Source: Ariolimax columbianus
Taxonomy: Eukaryota > Mollusca > Gastropoda > Stylommatophora > Arionidae
Direction of reading: 5' to 3'
Length of the DNA stretch: 64,000 nt
Assembly (NCBI GenBank): GCA_036924085.1
Contig: JAVGWX010000013.1
Span: forward strand, 47,577,175 to 47,641,174
Position 1 is the first letter of the stretch; each line of letters begins with the position of its first letter. The notes beneath the pieces are model-generated. The model worked only from the letters and a program-made list of their open reading frames with translations. It searched no databases and had not been told where the DNA came from. The position numbers and the translations under genes were made by a program. This document shows, piece by piece, positions 30,561 to 40,175 of this stretch.

Positions 30561-30601
30561 TAATCCCAAAATAAAAAAAATAAAAATATAGACTCAATGA
30601 C

Positions 30602-30790
30602 TAATACAATGTAAGACGGCAGCCATTGACCAGGGAGTGGCTGATTGTAATGGTCTTTGTAGGCATAAACACTCATTTACCCATATATTATCATTTCTTG
30701 TTTGATCTACATTGTCCTAAGTGGCAAACCATAATTCACACATTTTTGGTCACTTTCAAGCCAATGGCTGCCGCCTTACACATTGTATTA
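30602..30790. mobile_element. MITE with ~25-bp terminal inverted repeats
   Basis: The left end TAATACAATGTAAGACGGCAGCC is matched in inverse by the right end GGCTGCCGCCTTACACATTGTATTA, with one 2-base gap. 189 bp, no coding capacity. The flanking TA/TTAA context would suit a TA- or TTAA-targeting element, but the superfamily is not certain. Confidence 0.75.
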
Positions 30791-31365
30791 ACTTAGCTTA
30801 ACATCTTTATACTGGTTTAGAAGACTCTGCAGAGTTTGTATACAACCAGTTTCATATTTACATTTCCTTGCTCTATTTTTAGTGTATACAATTTTTAGTG
30901 TATATGTGTATACAATCTATTCTAAAATGCATTAATTGTCCTTGCCTCCACTACTTCCTGTGGCGATGCATTCCAAGCGCTCACCACTCTCTGACTAAAA
31001 AAATATTTTCCTAATATTTAATCTGGACCTATCTTTAGTTAATTTGTAGCTATACCCTCTTGTTCTAGTAGGTGGTTGTATTTTGAAAAAAACTTGTTAT
31101 AGTCTAAATTTATCCTTTCCTGTGATTATCTTATAAACCTATATTAAGTTACCTTGAACTCTTCTCTTTTCTAGACACTGTAGACCAGTTTTTCTGAGTC
31201 TTTCCTCATAATTGCAATTCTAGAATCCCACTATCAGCTTTGTCGCTCTTCTTTGTATCCTTTCCACCATGTTTATATATCCTCTACGATAAGGACTCCA
31301 CACCGGAACAAAGTACTTCAATCTAGGTCTAACTAATACTTTATACAGTTTGACAATCAGTATTG
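30791..31365 (-). mobile_element. CR1-like LINE 3' fragment
   Basis: Begins with the 3' end (CTTAGCTTAACATCTTTATACTGG) directly against the MITE. It extends through the C-terminal coding equivalent (LVRPRLKYFVPVWSPYRRGYI-like) to about 31365. 5' truncated. Confidence 0.85.
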
Positions 31366-31439
31366 TTTGCCGAGTCTATTGATTTGTTTATTTATATAAT
31401 AGGTGTTTTAGTTTGTTAGATTGGCCTTGTGTTCGTATC

Positions 31440-31680
31440 ATGGTTTGCTTTTTGTTTCAGTCCCAGCGTTGTTATTGATCCAGCAGCATCAGGGCTCTGG
31501 CCCTAAGGCCCAATGCTATGTAATGGTATCTGCATGTGTTTATGAGTTGTTGTCTAATGGCATACAAAGTGTTCCATTTATCTGGTCTCAGAGGAAGAAG
31601 CATTTTCATAACATCGCTAAGCGCTGAGCGCTCAAAGAGATGATGATCAATGGGTGTGCACACAATTGTAACTGAACCAA
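31440..31680 (-). mobile_element. RNase H-type LINE C-terminal fragment
   Basis: The - strand reads DHHLFERSALSDVMKMLLPL, RPDKWNTLYAIRQQLINTCR and YHYIALGLRARALMLLD. The (N/D)HHLFEC......LPP.P....TLYG...QL..T motif also occurs inverted at 37900-38110. Confidence 0.75.
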
Positions 31681-31744
31681 ATATTGTATATTTTTACTGA
31701 CTAGATTATATAAACAAAAATTGCTTTACCACACGACTTTATGG

Positions 31745-32165
31745 TATATCATCATCATCATGCCCTTTGCAGAATGTTGCTCTCATGACAGTTTAATTTA
31801 GTTTAGTTTAAAAATCAATGTCACTGCACATAAGTGCTCCGTTCTCCATATTTTTTGAGAATTTCAGCACTATGCACAAACTCCATAGCCCCCAACGATG
31901 ATTCCATAATAAATTGGGTAGATTTTTAACATAATTTAGAATTTTTTCAGGGCAGTGGCCGTTAAAACTATTCTTTTTGATTTTTAACTGCAGAGTGATT
32001 TTTAATGCGTGTGTCACAGCACACGTCCAATCTCTACTACCCAGAGATCCAGGGAAATAGCAGAAAATCCACAGGAAAACAATCTCGGTCTTCTCCGTTA
32101 TTTGAACCCACAACCTCCAGCACCCGAGGCCGATGTCTAACCTCGAGACCACCAAGTCCTTGCAT
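31745..32165 (-). mobile_element. tRNA-headed SINE, family 1, tail type 3, next to an (ATG)n LINE tip
   Basis: 31748-31790 is a 45-base 3' tip of the (ATG)n-tailed LINE. 31795-32160 is a family 1 SINE. On the - strand its head reads CTTGGTGGTCTCGAGGTTAG and the body CTCTGGGTAGTAGAGATTGG...TTAACGGCCACTGCCCTG. Its tail type 3 ends in TAAACTAAACTAAATTAAA. Confidence 0.75.
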
Positions 32166-32805
32166 GACAGCCGATCTATAAGACACTTGATCCCTGGCCA
32201 GCTGTCCTGCCTCTGTCAATCCTAGAGCCTCTGTAATGTCTCTTGTCCATCTTCTCTTTGGTCTGTTTCTGCCTCTCTTGCCAGGTACCCTTCAGTATTC
32301 ATCTTTCTAGGTCATCGTGATGTTTGATGTGGCCACTTTCTAGGTCATCATGATGTTTGATGTGGCCACTTTCTAGGTCATCATGATGTTTGATGTGGCC
32401 ACTTTCTAGGTCATCATGATGTTTGATGTGGCCACTTTCTAGGTCATCATGATGTTTGATGTGGCCACTTTCTAGGTCATCATGATGTTTGATGTGGCCA
32501 CTTTCTAGGTCATCATGATGTTTGATGTGACCACTTTCTAGGTCATCATTATGTTTGATGTGGCCACTTTCTAGGTCATCATCATGTTTGATGTGGCCAC
32601 TTTCTAGGTCATCATGATGTTTGATGTGGCCACTTTCTAGGTCATCATGATGTTTGATGTGACCACTTTCTAGGTCATCATTATGTTTGATGTGGCCACT
32701 TTCTAGGTCATCATCATGTTTTATGTGGCCACTTTCTAGGTCATCATGATATTTGATGTGGCCAAAGTATGTTAATTTCCTAGACATAATGTTGTTTTGT
32801 GCTAC
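32165..32805 (-). mobile_element. (ATG)n-group LINE C-terminal fragment carrying an internal minisatellite
   Basis: The - strand reads MSRKLTYFGHIKYHDDLE at 32720-32790 and, beyond the tandem array, the equivalent of EGYLARE(R)GRNRPKRRWTRDITEALGLTEAGQLARD (about 32170-32300). YFGHIKRHD and RGR.R.RW mark the LINE C-terminus seen at 24260, 43300 and 49500. Confidence 0.75.
32305..32765. repeat. 33-bp minisatellite derived from LINE codons
   Basis: About 14 copies of a unit beginning CTAGGTCATCATGATGTTTG and ending ATGTGGCCACTTT. Since 33 is divisible by 3, the - strand frame stays open as repeated SGHIKHHDDLE. The first unit matches the LINE motif YFGHIKYHDDLE. Confidence 0.95.
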
Positions 32806-32910
32806 GGAGTTCGTGCATTGTGCTGAGATTCTAAACAAAAATATGGAGAAGAACAGAGTACTTATAGGTTAAACCGTTTGCAATGACGTTGATTCTTCAA
32901 CTAAACGAAA
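32803..32910 (+). repeat. SINE family 1 tail-3-like fragment
   Basis: GGAGTTCGTGCATTGTGCTG ... TATGGAGAAGAACAGAGTAC ... matches, in opposite orientation, the tail-3 segment of the SINE at 31795-31900. Confidence 0.5.
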
Positions 32911-32984
32911 CTTTTTATGGTACATATACAGTAAATATTTCTACAAATTCATAAAAGCAAAAGAAAATATTTATTCTTACTCAC

Positions 32985-33016
32985 ACAGGTAGATCATATT
33001 TCTGTGCCAGCTGTAC
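32985..33016 (-). CDS. TATDN3: TATDN3 exon 7 (32-base micro-exon)
   Basis: A 32-base exon between the acceptor AAAATTCCCAG and donor GTGAGT. It enters in phase 0 and leaves in phase 2. It encodes VQLAQKYDLP plus the first two bases of Val. With exon 8 it forms QLAQKYDLPVNVHSRSAG, matching the IxLAKxxxLPVNVHSRSAG stretch of TATDN3. It is very short but fits both the frame and the family. Confidence 0.92.
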
Positions 33017-33039
33017 CTGGGAATTTTAAACGGGTAGAT

Positions 33040-33528
33040 ATTGAAAAAAAAAAGAACTTTTTCAGTAAGTTATCTATATACTTATGCCGTTGAGTGTCGT
33101 GGGGAGATTAAGTCATCTGTCCTGTGCCAAGTCCGATGCGTCGGTCAATGTGAGCTTGTGTCACTGCACACAATCACTCTGTCATATATCCACCTGCCTC
33201 AAGGCTTCCCTTTTGCTCTGTACCAGATCTACCAGCGCTGAAAGCCATCAGTGGAAGTTGAGGGTGCATTCTCATGAGATGACTGAACCGGTGTATTTTT
33301 GTGCTAGAAAATGTACTCTGCACAAGACGTAGTACCAACCATACTTTAAATGTACTTGTTTCCCATTCTCTCTTTCCTGATATTGTCGAATGCCTTTCTC
33401 AAACACTTCATTTCACTTATCAAAATTCTGCTCTCACACGCCCCGGACATAGAACATGTTTGGCAGTGGTAGCAGAGAGTCAGCATAAATATATTGTTTA
33501 TCACCTGTTGCTTGGGGAACTGAGATGC
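33040..33528 (-). mobile_element. LINE C-terminal fragment (group F), left part
   Basis: The - strand reads RILISEMKCLRKAFDNIRKE, RMGNKYI and FSSTKIHRFSHLMRMHPQLP. The same segment recurs at 55850-56290, 58480-58720 (inverted) and 60735-61170. It continues after an inserted repeat at about 33880. Confidence 0.7.
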
Positions 33529-33875
33529 TAGTCCGGTCAGGCACAACATACAAACCAGGATTTCATGTCAGGTCCAATACAATGAACAAGACCACAACCT
33601 CTCTTCCATGTAGCGTTAACTGGAAACAGGCTATTTTCAAGGCAGCCTGGCTGACGAGATGTGGATCGATGTGATCCCTGTAGTAGTGAGCACCACGCAG
33701 ATGAAGTCAAGTATAGCACAACCGCCTGGAGGATAGTGACCCACCTTCATCAGCATGCTCGGGATGTGAGGAAAGCTACTACAACCCGCCACTTAGTGTC
33801 CATTTCAGGGCGCACAAAAGAGTAACTTACTCATTGTGGGCATTAAATAACAACCAGCTGCTGCTTTGTTGTCAA
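33529..33875 (+). repeat. dispersed repeat R2, inserted in a LINE fragment
   Basis: CTAGTCCGGTCAGGCACAAC ... AGCATGCTCGGGATGTGAGGAAAG ... GAGTAACTTACTCATTGTGGG matches 41820-42145 and, inverted, 15595-15830. LINE sequence equivalent to 56270-56440 lies on both sides, so R2 entered the LINE. Confidence 0.7.
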
Positions 33876-34034
33876 ACTAATGTTGAGGGGTCTAAGCAGT
33901 AGTGACAGCTGATAAGTCACCGCAGATGCTTTGTGATCTATAGTCTTGATTTCCCTGTCTAGCCTACCGTCTATGGAAAAAAATACTGTCCCTCAAATAC
34001 TGGAACTCACTGACTGTTGAAGAGAAATATCATT
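33876..34034 (-). mobile_element. LINE fragment (group F), right part
   Basis: AGTGACAGCTGATAAGTCAC ... GGAAAAAAATACTGTCCCTC corresponds to 56320-56430 and 61070-61160. It resumes the LINE interrupted by R2. Confidence 0.65.
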
Positions 34035-34820
34035 TACACTTAACTTATCGTCTTTAAACTGGATTAGAAGACTCTGCAGAGTCTGTAAACGACCAGTTTC
34101 ATTCACATTACCTCTAAAAGCGATGCGCATCCAATCTATTTTTAAATGCATTAATTGTCCCTGCCTTCACTACATCCTGTGGCAATGCATTCCCCACATT
34201 CACCACTCTCTGACTAAAAAAATATTTCCTAATATCTAATCTTGACCTTTCTTTAGTTAATTTGTAGCTATGCCCTCTTGTTCTTGTAGGAGGTTGTATT
34301 TTGAAAAAAACTTGTTATAGTCAAATGTATCCGTTCCTTTGATTATCTTACAAACCTGTATTAAGTCACATATAATTCTTCTCTTTTCTAGACACTGTAG
34401 GCCGATTTTTCTGAGTCTTTCCTCATAATTGTAATTTTGGAATCCCACTATCAGCGTTGTCGCTATTTTTTGTATCCTTCCCTGCATGTTTATATATATA
34501 TATATATATCTCCTCTACGATAAGGACTCCATACCTGTACACAGTACTCCAATTTAGGTGTAACTAATGCTTTATACAGTTTGGCAATCACTTCCTTGCT
34601 TCTATGTTTAATATTTGTTTTTATCATACCTAACATTGCATTTGCCTTTTTTACTGCTACCTGGACCTGCTCACTCACCTTACCTGTATGATCTATTATA
34701 ACCTTTAGGTCGTTTTCCATTTCTATCTTTCTAATATTGTTCTTGCCCGTTCTGTAATTATGTTCCATATTGGATCTACCCATGTGGATGACTGTACATG
34801 AAACTCCATTTGCCAGCTTA
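34035..34820 (-). mobile_element. CR1-like LINE 3' part, fused to another LINE
   Basis: It runs from the CR1-like 3' end (CACTTAACTTATCGTC) to TVIHMGRSNMEHNYRTGKNN, MLGMIKTNIKHRSKEVIAKL and LVTPKLEYCVQVWSPYRRGD on the - strand. At about 34820 the CR1 match switches to a group F LINE segment (MRISRTSRPLNIS, to 34890), leaving an open chimeric frame. An AT repeat (34492-34510) interrupts the coding part. Confidence 0.85.
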
Positions 34821-34886
34821 CAGACCATTCCAGAATTGTATCTAAAACTTATGTTGAGTGGTCTAGATGTTCTGCTGATCCTCATA

Positions 34887-35880
34887 GTTCTTGTTTTGGT
34901 CTCATTAACTCACATACTGTATTTGGCAAGAGCTATCATGTGATTTTTTCTCATTAACTCACATACTGTATTTGGCAAGAGCTTTCATGTGATTTTGTCT
35001 CATTAACTCACATACTGTATTTGGCAAGAGCTATCATGTGATTTTGTCTCATAAACTCACATACTGTATTTGGCAAGAGCTAGCATGTGATTTTGTCTCA
35101 TTAACTCACATACTGTATTTGGCAAGAGCTATCATGTGATTTTGTCTCATTAACTCACATACTGTATTTGGCAAAAGCTATCATGTGATTTTGTCTCATT
35201 AACTCACATACTGTATTTGGCAAGAGCTATCATGTGATTTTGTCTCATTAACTCACATACTGTATTTGGCAAGAGCTATCGTGTGATTTTGTCTCATTAA
35301 CTCACATACTGTATTTGGCAAAAGCTATCATGTGATTTTGTCTCATTAACTCACATACTGTATTTGGCAAAAGCTATCATGTGATTTTGTCTCATTAACT
35401 CACATACTGTATTTGGCAAAAGCTATCATGTGATTTTGTCTCATTAACTCACATACTGTATTTGGCAAGAGCTATCGTGTGATTTTGTCTCATTAACTCA
35501 CATACTGTATTTGGCAAGAGCTATCGTGTGATTTTGTCTCATTAACTCACATACTGTATTTGGCAAGAGCTTTCATGTGATTTTGTCTCATTAACTCACA
35601 TACTGTATTTGGCAAGAGCTATCGTGTGATTTTGTCTCATTAACTCACATACTGTATTTGGCAAAAGCTATCATGTGATTTTGTCTCATTAACTCACATA
35701 CTGTATTTGGCAAGAGCTTTCATGTGATTTTGTCTCATTAACTCACATACTGTATTTGGCAAGAGCTTTCATGTGATTTTGTCTCATTAACTCACATACT
35801 GTATTTGGCAAGAGCTTTCATGTGATTTTGTCTCATTAACTCACATACTGTATTTGGCAAGAGCTATCATGTGATTTTGT
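34887..35880. repeat. 49-bp tandem satellite, about 20 copies
   Basis: The unit is CTCATTAACTCACATACTGT + ATTTGGCAAGAGCTATCATG + TGATTTTGT. The period is exactly 49 in the units I checked. A few alternating variants (AAGAGC/AAAAGC, CTATC/CTTTC, ATCATG/ATCGTG) recur in several units. It starts at the end of a chimeric LINE fragment and lies in TATDN3 intron 6. Confidence 0.97.
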
Positions 35881-35928
35881 AGTTTATTTTTATCCTCATA
35901 CAGCAGATACTAATTATCTGCAAAGAGC

Positions 35929-36186
35929 GGGGACAGTATGGGTTAGTGGTTAAGTGACACCCATCACAAAGTTTAATGTGCTGGGTTTGCTCCCCATCAC
36001 GGCACCGACCGTTAATCCCAGGGAAGAAAACCCTTCGAAAATGCAGGAGGAAGCAGACTCTTACATAAAATTCATGCCGAACTCGGATGCACTGGGCCAA
36101 CAGACGCAAAATAAAAACATAGTGCAACACCCACCAACTTGTGAAATAGAGAAACAAGGCTAACGTGAAAAAAAAAAATTATTAAA
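35929..36186 (+). mobile_element. tRNA-headed SINE, family 2, with 13-bp TSD
   Basis: Flanked by ATCTGCAAAGAGC (35916-35928) and ATCTGCAAAAAGC (36187-36199), one mismatch. The head GGGGACAGTATGGGTTAGTGG, the B-box-like GGGTTTGCTCCCC, the family body and an A-rich tail are all present. Confidence 0.92.
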
Positions 36187-36319
36187 ATCTGCAAAAAGCT
36201 ATTTGTGTATTGGTTCTGCTTCTGTCTCAATTTGACTGGTCTCTGCTGTCATTTTGTCCATTTTGAAGATCATTATCAATAAACATATTTTTTTTAGTAC
36301 AAGCCTTAAGACATGTTTT

Positions 36320-37590
36320 GGGGACTAAAGAAGTGTCATATTTAATATATAATGTAAATGTAATATATCTAAAGAAGTGTCATTTATAATATATAATGTC
36401 AGGGTCAGGTCATCGCATAACCGGTGAGGTCGTTGGGGCACACATAAAGACATCCTCACAACCCCACGCCATCCCTCTCTGTCAGATGCCGCTGCCTGTG
36501 ACTCTTCTGGTCGGAGACTGGTCCATTCTTTTATGTTGTCCTCCCATCTCTTTTTGGGCCGGCCTCTTCGTCATCTGCCATGCACCTTCCCGTGGAGGAT
36601 TGTATTTGCAAGACCATTTGATCTCGATATGTGACCGTACAAGTGAGTTTCCTTCTTTTGACAGTTGCCGAGAAGTTTTCGAAAGGCCCTATTGCTGTTG
36701 TAATTCTATCTCGTATTTCCTCATTTGTAAATCGATCTTTGTACGTGATGTTTAAAAGTCTTCAGAAACATCTCATCTCCAAGGCCTGTATCCTTCATTG
36801 AAGATCAGCTGTAACTGTCCATGTCTCACACGCATAGAGGAATATTGACAGGACCAGTGTACGCATTAATCTGATTTTCGTGCATAGTGCTAACCGTTTA
36901 TCTTGCCAGATTTTGTTAAGCCGTGCAAGCGCCGCTATTGTCTGTGCTATTCTGGCCAACACCTCACATTTTGATCCTTCATCACTGACAATCGACCCAA
37001 GATATTTAAAACGGTCAACCACTTCGAGTTCCTGACCGTTAGCTTTTATCTTGCTGTTGAAGCCAGTAGCGTTGTTGGTCATTAATTTTGTCTTTCCAGC
37101 GTTTATCTCCATACCAAAGTCAAGAGCTGTTTCATCGAGCCTTCTGACCCATTCCTGGAGTTCTGCTTCTGAACCCACCAACCTGTCGATATCATCTGCA
37201 AAATGAAGGTTGGTAATCGTTCAGCCCCCTATCTTGACAGTACCATTGTGACCTCCAAGTGCCTCACTCATAATTCCTTCAAGGAATATATTGAAAAGAG
37301 TTGGAGAGAGTGTACACCCCTGTCTCACACCAACTGATGTGCGAAACCAGTCCCCTCACCTCCCATTCACAAGAACTGCGCTAGACGCCTTGTCATACAG
37401 GTATTCAAGGACCGTTATAATATTTCCGGTATTATATATCCTCATGGTTGCCCAAAGCGCTTTTTGCCATACTCTATCAAACACCTTCTTAAAATCCACA
37501 ATCTAAAGAAGTGTCATTTATAATATATAATGTAAATATAGTATATCAAAAGAAGTGTCATTTATAATATATAATGCAATGTAGTATATC
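36320..37590. repeat. 44-bp tandem repeat split by a LINE
   Basis: Units like AAAGAAGTGTCATTTATAAT + ATATAATGTAAATATAGTATATCT occur twice at 36322-36402 and twice at 37503-37590. Between them sits a LINE fragment (36403-37502). Either the LINE entered the array or one unit served as a long target duplication. Confidence 0.85.
36403..37502 (-). mobile_element. LINE reverse-transcriptase fragment (group E), frameshifted
   Basis: The - strand from 37500 downward reads DFKKVFDRVWQKALWATMRI (RT motif A), GVRQGCTLSPTLFNIFLEGI (motif B) and, in a shifted frame, FADDID (motif C). It continues ELQEWVRRLDETALDFGMEI, DRFKYLGSIVSDEG and FLYACETWTVTADLQ. The Asp residues of the palm are present, but a stop and at least one frameshift break the frame. 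It ends near the GRPRKRW-equivalent region. Relative of 19440-20060. Confidence 0.88.
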
Positions 37591-37639
37591 TACCCTGGCT
37601 TTTCTACGCAGTTGCCTAAATGTGCATTTTTGGGGGGAA

Positions 37640-38115
37640 AAGTGATTTATTTAAGGCACTCTCCACACATAGCAACAACTTCACAAACAGCTTATAAGAA
37701 CAGCAAATATAGAAACTTAGCCAAACAGATGGGCCATGGAAAACAGGGAGGGAGGTCTACAGACATATGGCAAGCCCCAATCCAAATGACAGTATACATC
37801 AACTCATAAGGATGGATCAGGGCACCATTTTCTGGCTCAGAAACCAACACATTCCACTTAACTAACAAGTACCTGAACAGAATCCAACCACAACACACTC
37901 CTGAGTGCCAGCCGTGTACACTCCCATATGAAACCGTTAATCATCATCTCTTTGAGTGCTCTGCGCGCAACGGTATAAGCAAAATTCTCCTTCCTCCGAG
38001 GCCAGATAGATGGAGCACTTTGTATGGCACTAGAGAATAACTGATAAACACGCACAGATACCATTACTTGGTATTGGGCCGAAAGGCAAGAGTCCGGATG
38101 CTGCTGGATCTAAAA
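37640..38115 (+). mobile_element. RNase H-type LINE C-terminal fragment
   Basis: It reads NRIQPQHTPECQPCTLPYETVNHHLFEC, then ILLPPRPDRWSTLYGT and HRYHYLVLGRKARVRMLLDL. This is the Cys/Cys/His/Cys motif at the end of RNase H LINEs, inverted relative to 31440-31680. Confidence 0.75.
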
Positions 38116-38159
38116 CAATTAGTGACGAGCCAAATGCCTCTCCAAATAATGATCGTTGG

Positions 38160-38870
38160 ACATCTGGCTTCTTCAATCAACTGATGGTATGTTTCTAGTC
38201 CGGTGAGGTTCACAAAATGGACTATGTTTTAGGCCTTTGCAGGTCTCCCACAGCTTTTCTAGCATGTTCGCTCCCCCGAGGCAAATTGCTTCTATTTGGT
38301 CTGCATAAGTGGGGCAGTCCTGCAGAATAAGTTCTTGTGTCTGCTAGGGTACTCCACAATCTCATGTGACGGTGTCTCTAAGACCCATTCTGTTGAGGTG
38401 GACATTGAGTCTGCAATGTTCTGTTGTGGATCTGACGATCTTTATCTGCATCTCTGCCAAGTTTGTCTATGCTGTCATTTTCTGGTTTGTATTCTTTATG
38501 CTGGTATCTCCATTCCATCTTCAAGAATTTTGTTATGAGTACCTTTGCTTCTAAAGCTCAGTGTATGGCGAGTCTGTATGCCGCCACTTCCGGCTTTTGT
38601 AAGCTTATCTGTCATCTCATTTCCAAGAATCCCACAGTAGGTTGAAATCCACTATAGGACTAAATCCGTTATATTTTATTTCATGTAAGAGTTTATCTTG
38701 TTTGGGGCTTGAGATGGCTTGGAGTATGGTCCTGGAGTCTGTTAAAATGTGTCTGCCTGATATGGCAGGAGACTTGTTTGCACGACCGGCAAACAACATC
38801 TCAACTGCCCCTCCACATTGCTGTCTCTATAAGCTGGTTAGTGTGAGTCAGCGATACGGGCCAATGATGA
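38160..38870 (-). mobile_element. RNase H-type LINE 3' fragment
   Basis: The - strand reads LFAGRANKSPAISGRHILTD, SRTILQAIS (RNase H acidic motif) and, further on, the equivalent of WDSWK/GNEMTDKLT and HCRLNVHLNRMGLRD.VTCDCG. Several stops. A related copy runs in the opposite direction at 39640-40165. Confidence 0.75.
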
Positions 38871-38879
38871 ACGAGTTGA

Positions 38880-39055
38880 CAAAATTAGAATGTCAAGGCA
38901 TAGATCATGGCAGTAGTATGTCAAAATGACAATATCCGGGCATGGACCATTGCAGTAGTATGTCAAAATGACAATATCTGAACATGGATCATGGCAGTAG
39001 TATGTCAAAATAACTATCTGAACATGGACAACGGCAGTAGTAACAAATGTCTCAT
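38880..39055. repeat. ~47-bp tandem repeat, about 4 copies
   Basis: Units CATGG(A/T)(C/T)CATGGCAGTAGTATG + TCAAAATGACAATATC(C/T)G, decaying toward 39055. It lies just downstream of TATDN3 exon 6. Confidence 0.85.
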
Positions 39056-39174
39056 CATTGAAAGTTTGGTGCGAGATTGGGGAGGGGGGGCAAGAAGAGG
39101 GGTAAAAGAAAGCAAGCCCTCAAAAAAAGTTACATAATCGATATCCAAAACAATCAATAAAGCATTGCTTCTAC

Positions 39175-39252
39175 CTGCTTAGTCATAATCAACTTCTGGG
39201 CTGCCTTGTCATCGGGAGTCTTACAAAACCTGGGACTGAAGTCCAGGCCAAT
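39175..39252 (-). CDS. TATDN3: TATDN3 exon 6 (GLDFSPRF motif)
   Basis: 26 codons in phase 0 between the acceptor CATTTTCACCAG and donor GTAGAA. It encodes IGLDFSPRFCKTPDDKAAQK + LIMTKQ. Together with exon 5 it forms VGE-IGLDFSPRF, the family motif GExGLD with its metal-binding Glu. SPRF is specific to the TATDN3 branch. The donor GTAGAA is a weaker than average match. Confidence 0.95.
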
Positions 39253-39639
39253 CTGGTGAAAATGTACAACATTTGAAACATGATCTCTAGAATAAATAGC
39301 CATTTAGAACCATATACAAATGCATATACAGCAATGCTTTCACTCTTCTTTCACCCATTGTTAATTGCAACGTTTCAAATTTCGACCAACGTGTTTTCCT
39401 CTTTCTTCTAAATTCAAGACTTGTGATTTCAAGGGTGTTGAGACTGAGCACCTAGCCCTATCAAAGGCTGTTGATAAACTTGGAGGTCCCATGTACAAAG
39501 TGTGCATGAAAAGAACCTTCTACAGTAAAAGATTTAAAAAACTAACAGGTTCCTACCTAATACCTTCCCTCAGATCTAGTAAACTGCAGGAAATAAAATT
39601 GCAAAAATGAACATACAGATAGCTTTGACTAAGCTAAAA

Positions 39640-40165
39640 AATAAAACTGAAGGCTGATAAGCTGGCAAAAGCCATTTATGTAGGCACGCAGACTCAACAA
39701 CCACAGAGCTATAAAGAAGCAAAGACAATCATCAAACGATACATGAGGATGGAATGGAGAGATCAGCACAAAGAATACAAGCCACACAATGACAGCACGA
39801 AAAAACTTGACAGAGATGGGCAGACAAAGATCTTCAGACTCAAATCGGGACATTGCAGACTCAACGACCACCTCCACAAAATGTGTCTTAGAGACACCGC
39901 CACGTGCGACTGCGGTGCACCTCAGAACATATTCTGGAGGACTGCCCGACTTATGCAGATCAAAGAGAGGCAGCATGACCCCTGGAGAGCTACCATGCTT
40001 GATAAGCTGTAGGGGGTCCGGCGAAGACCTGAAACACACTTCTGCTGTTGGAACCTCACTGGGATAGAAGCTTGGCATCAGTTGATCAAAGAAGGAGCTA
40101 CAAAGAGAACTGAAGTATTTCTTCCTCCAAGCAACTTCTTCACTACAGCCTATAACCATAGAATA
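39640..40165 (+). mobile_element. RNase H-type LINE C-terminal fragment
   Basis: It reads KLAKAIYVGTQTQQPQSYKE, MRMEWRDQHKEYKPHNDSTK, TKIFRLKSGHCRLNDHLHKM and CLRDTATCDCGAPQNI. This is the LK(S/T)GHC(R)LN.HL.......C.CG segment after the RNase H domain. Confidence 0.8.
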
Positions 40166-40175
40166 ACTATCATTA

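Noticed and set aside
32299..32838. Repeat protein gene with GHIKHHDDLES repeats
   Set aside because: The repeat begins inside a LINE C-terminal motif and is followed by more LINE sequence, so it is a minisatellite in a dead element.
34887..35880. Regular direct repeats resembling a CRISPR array
   Set aside because: Units are head-to-tail 49-mers with no unique spacers, and the surroundings are animal introns and LINEs. It is a satellite.
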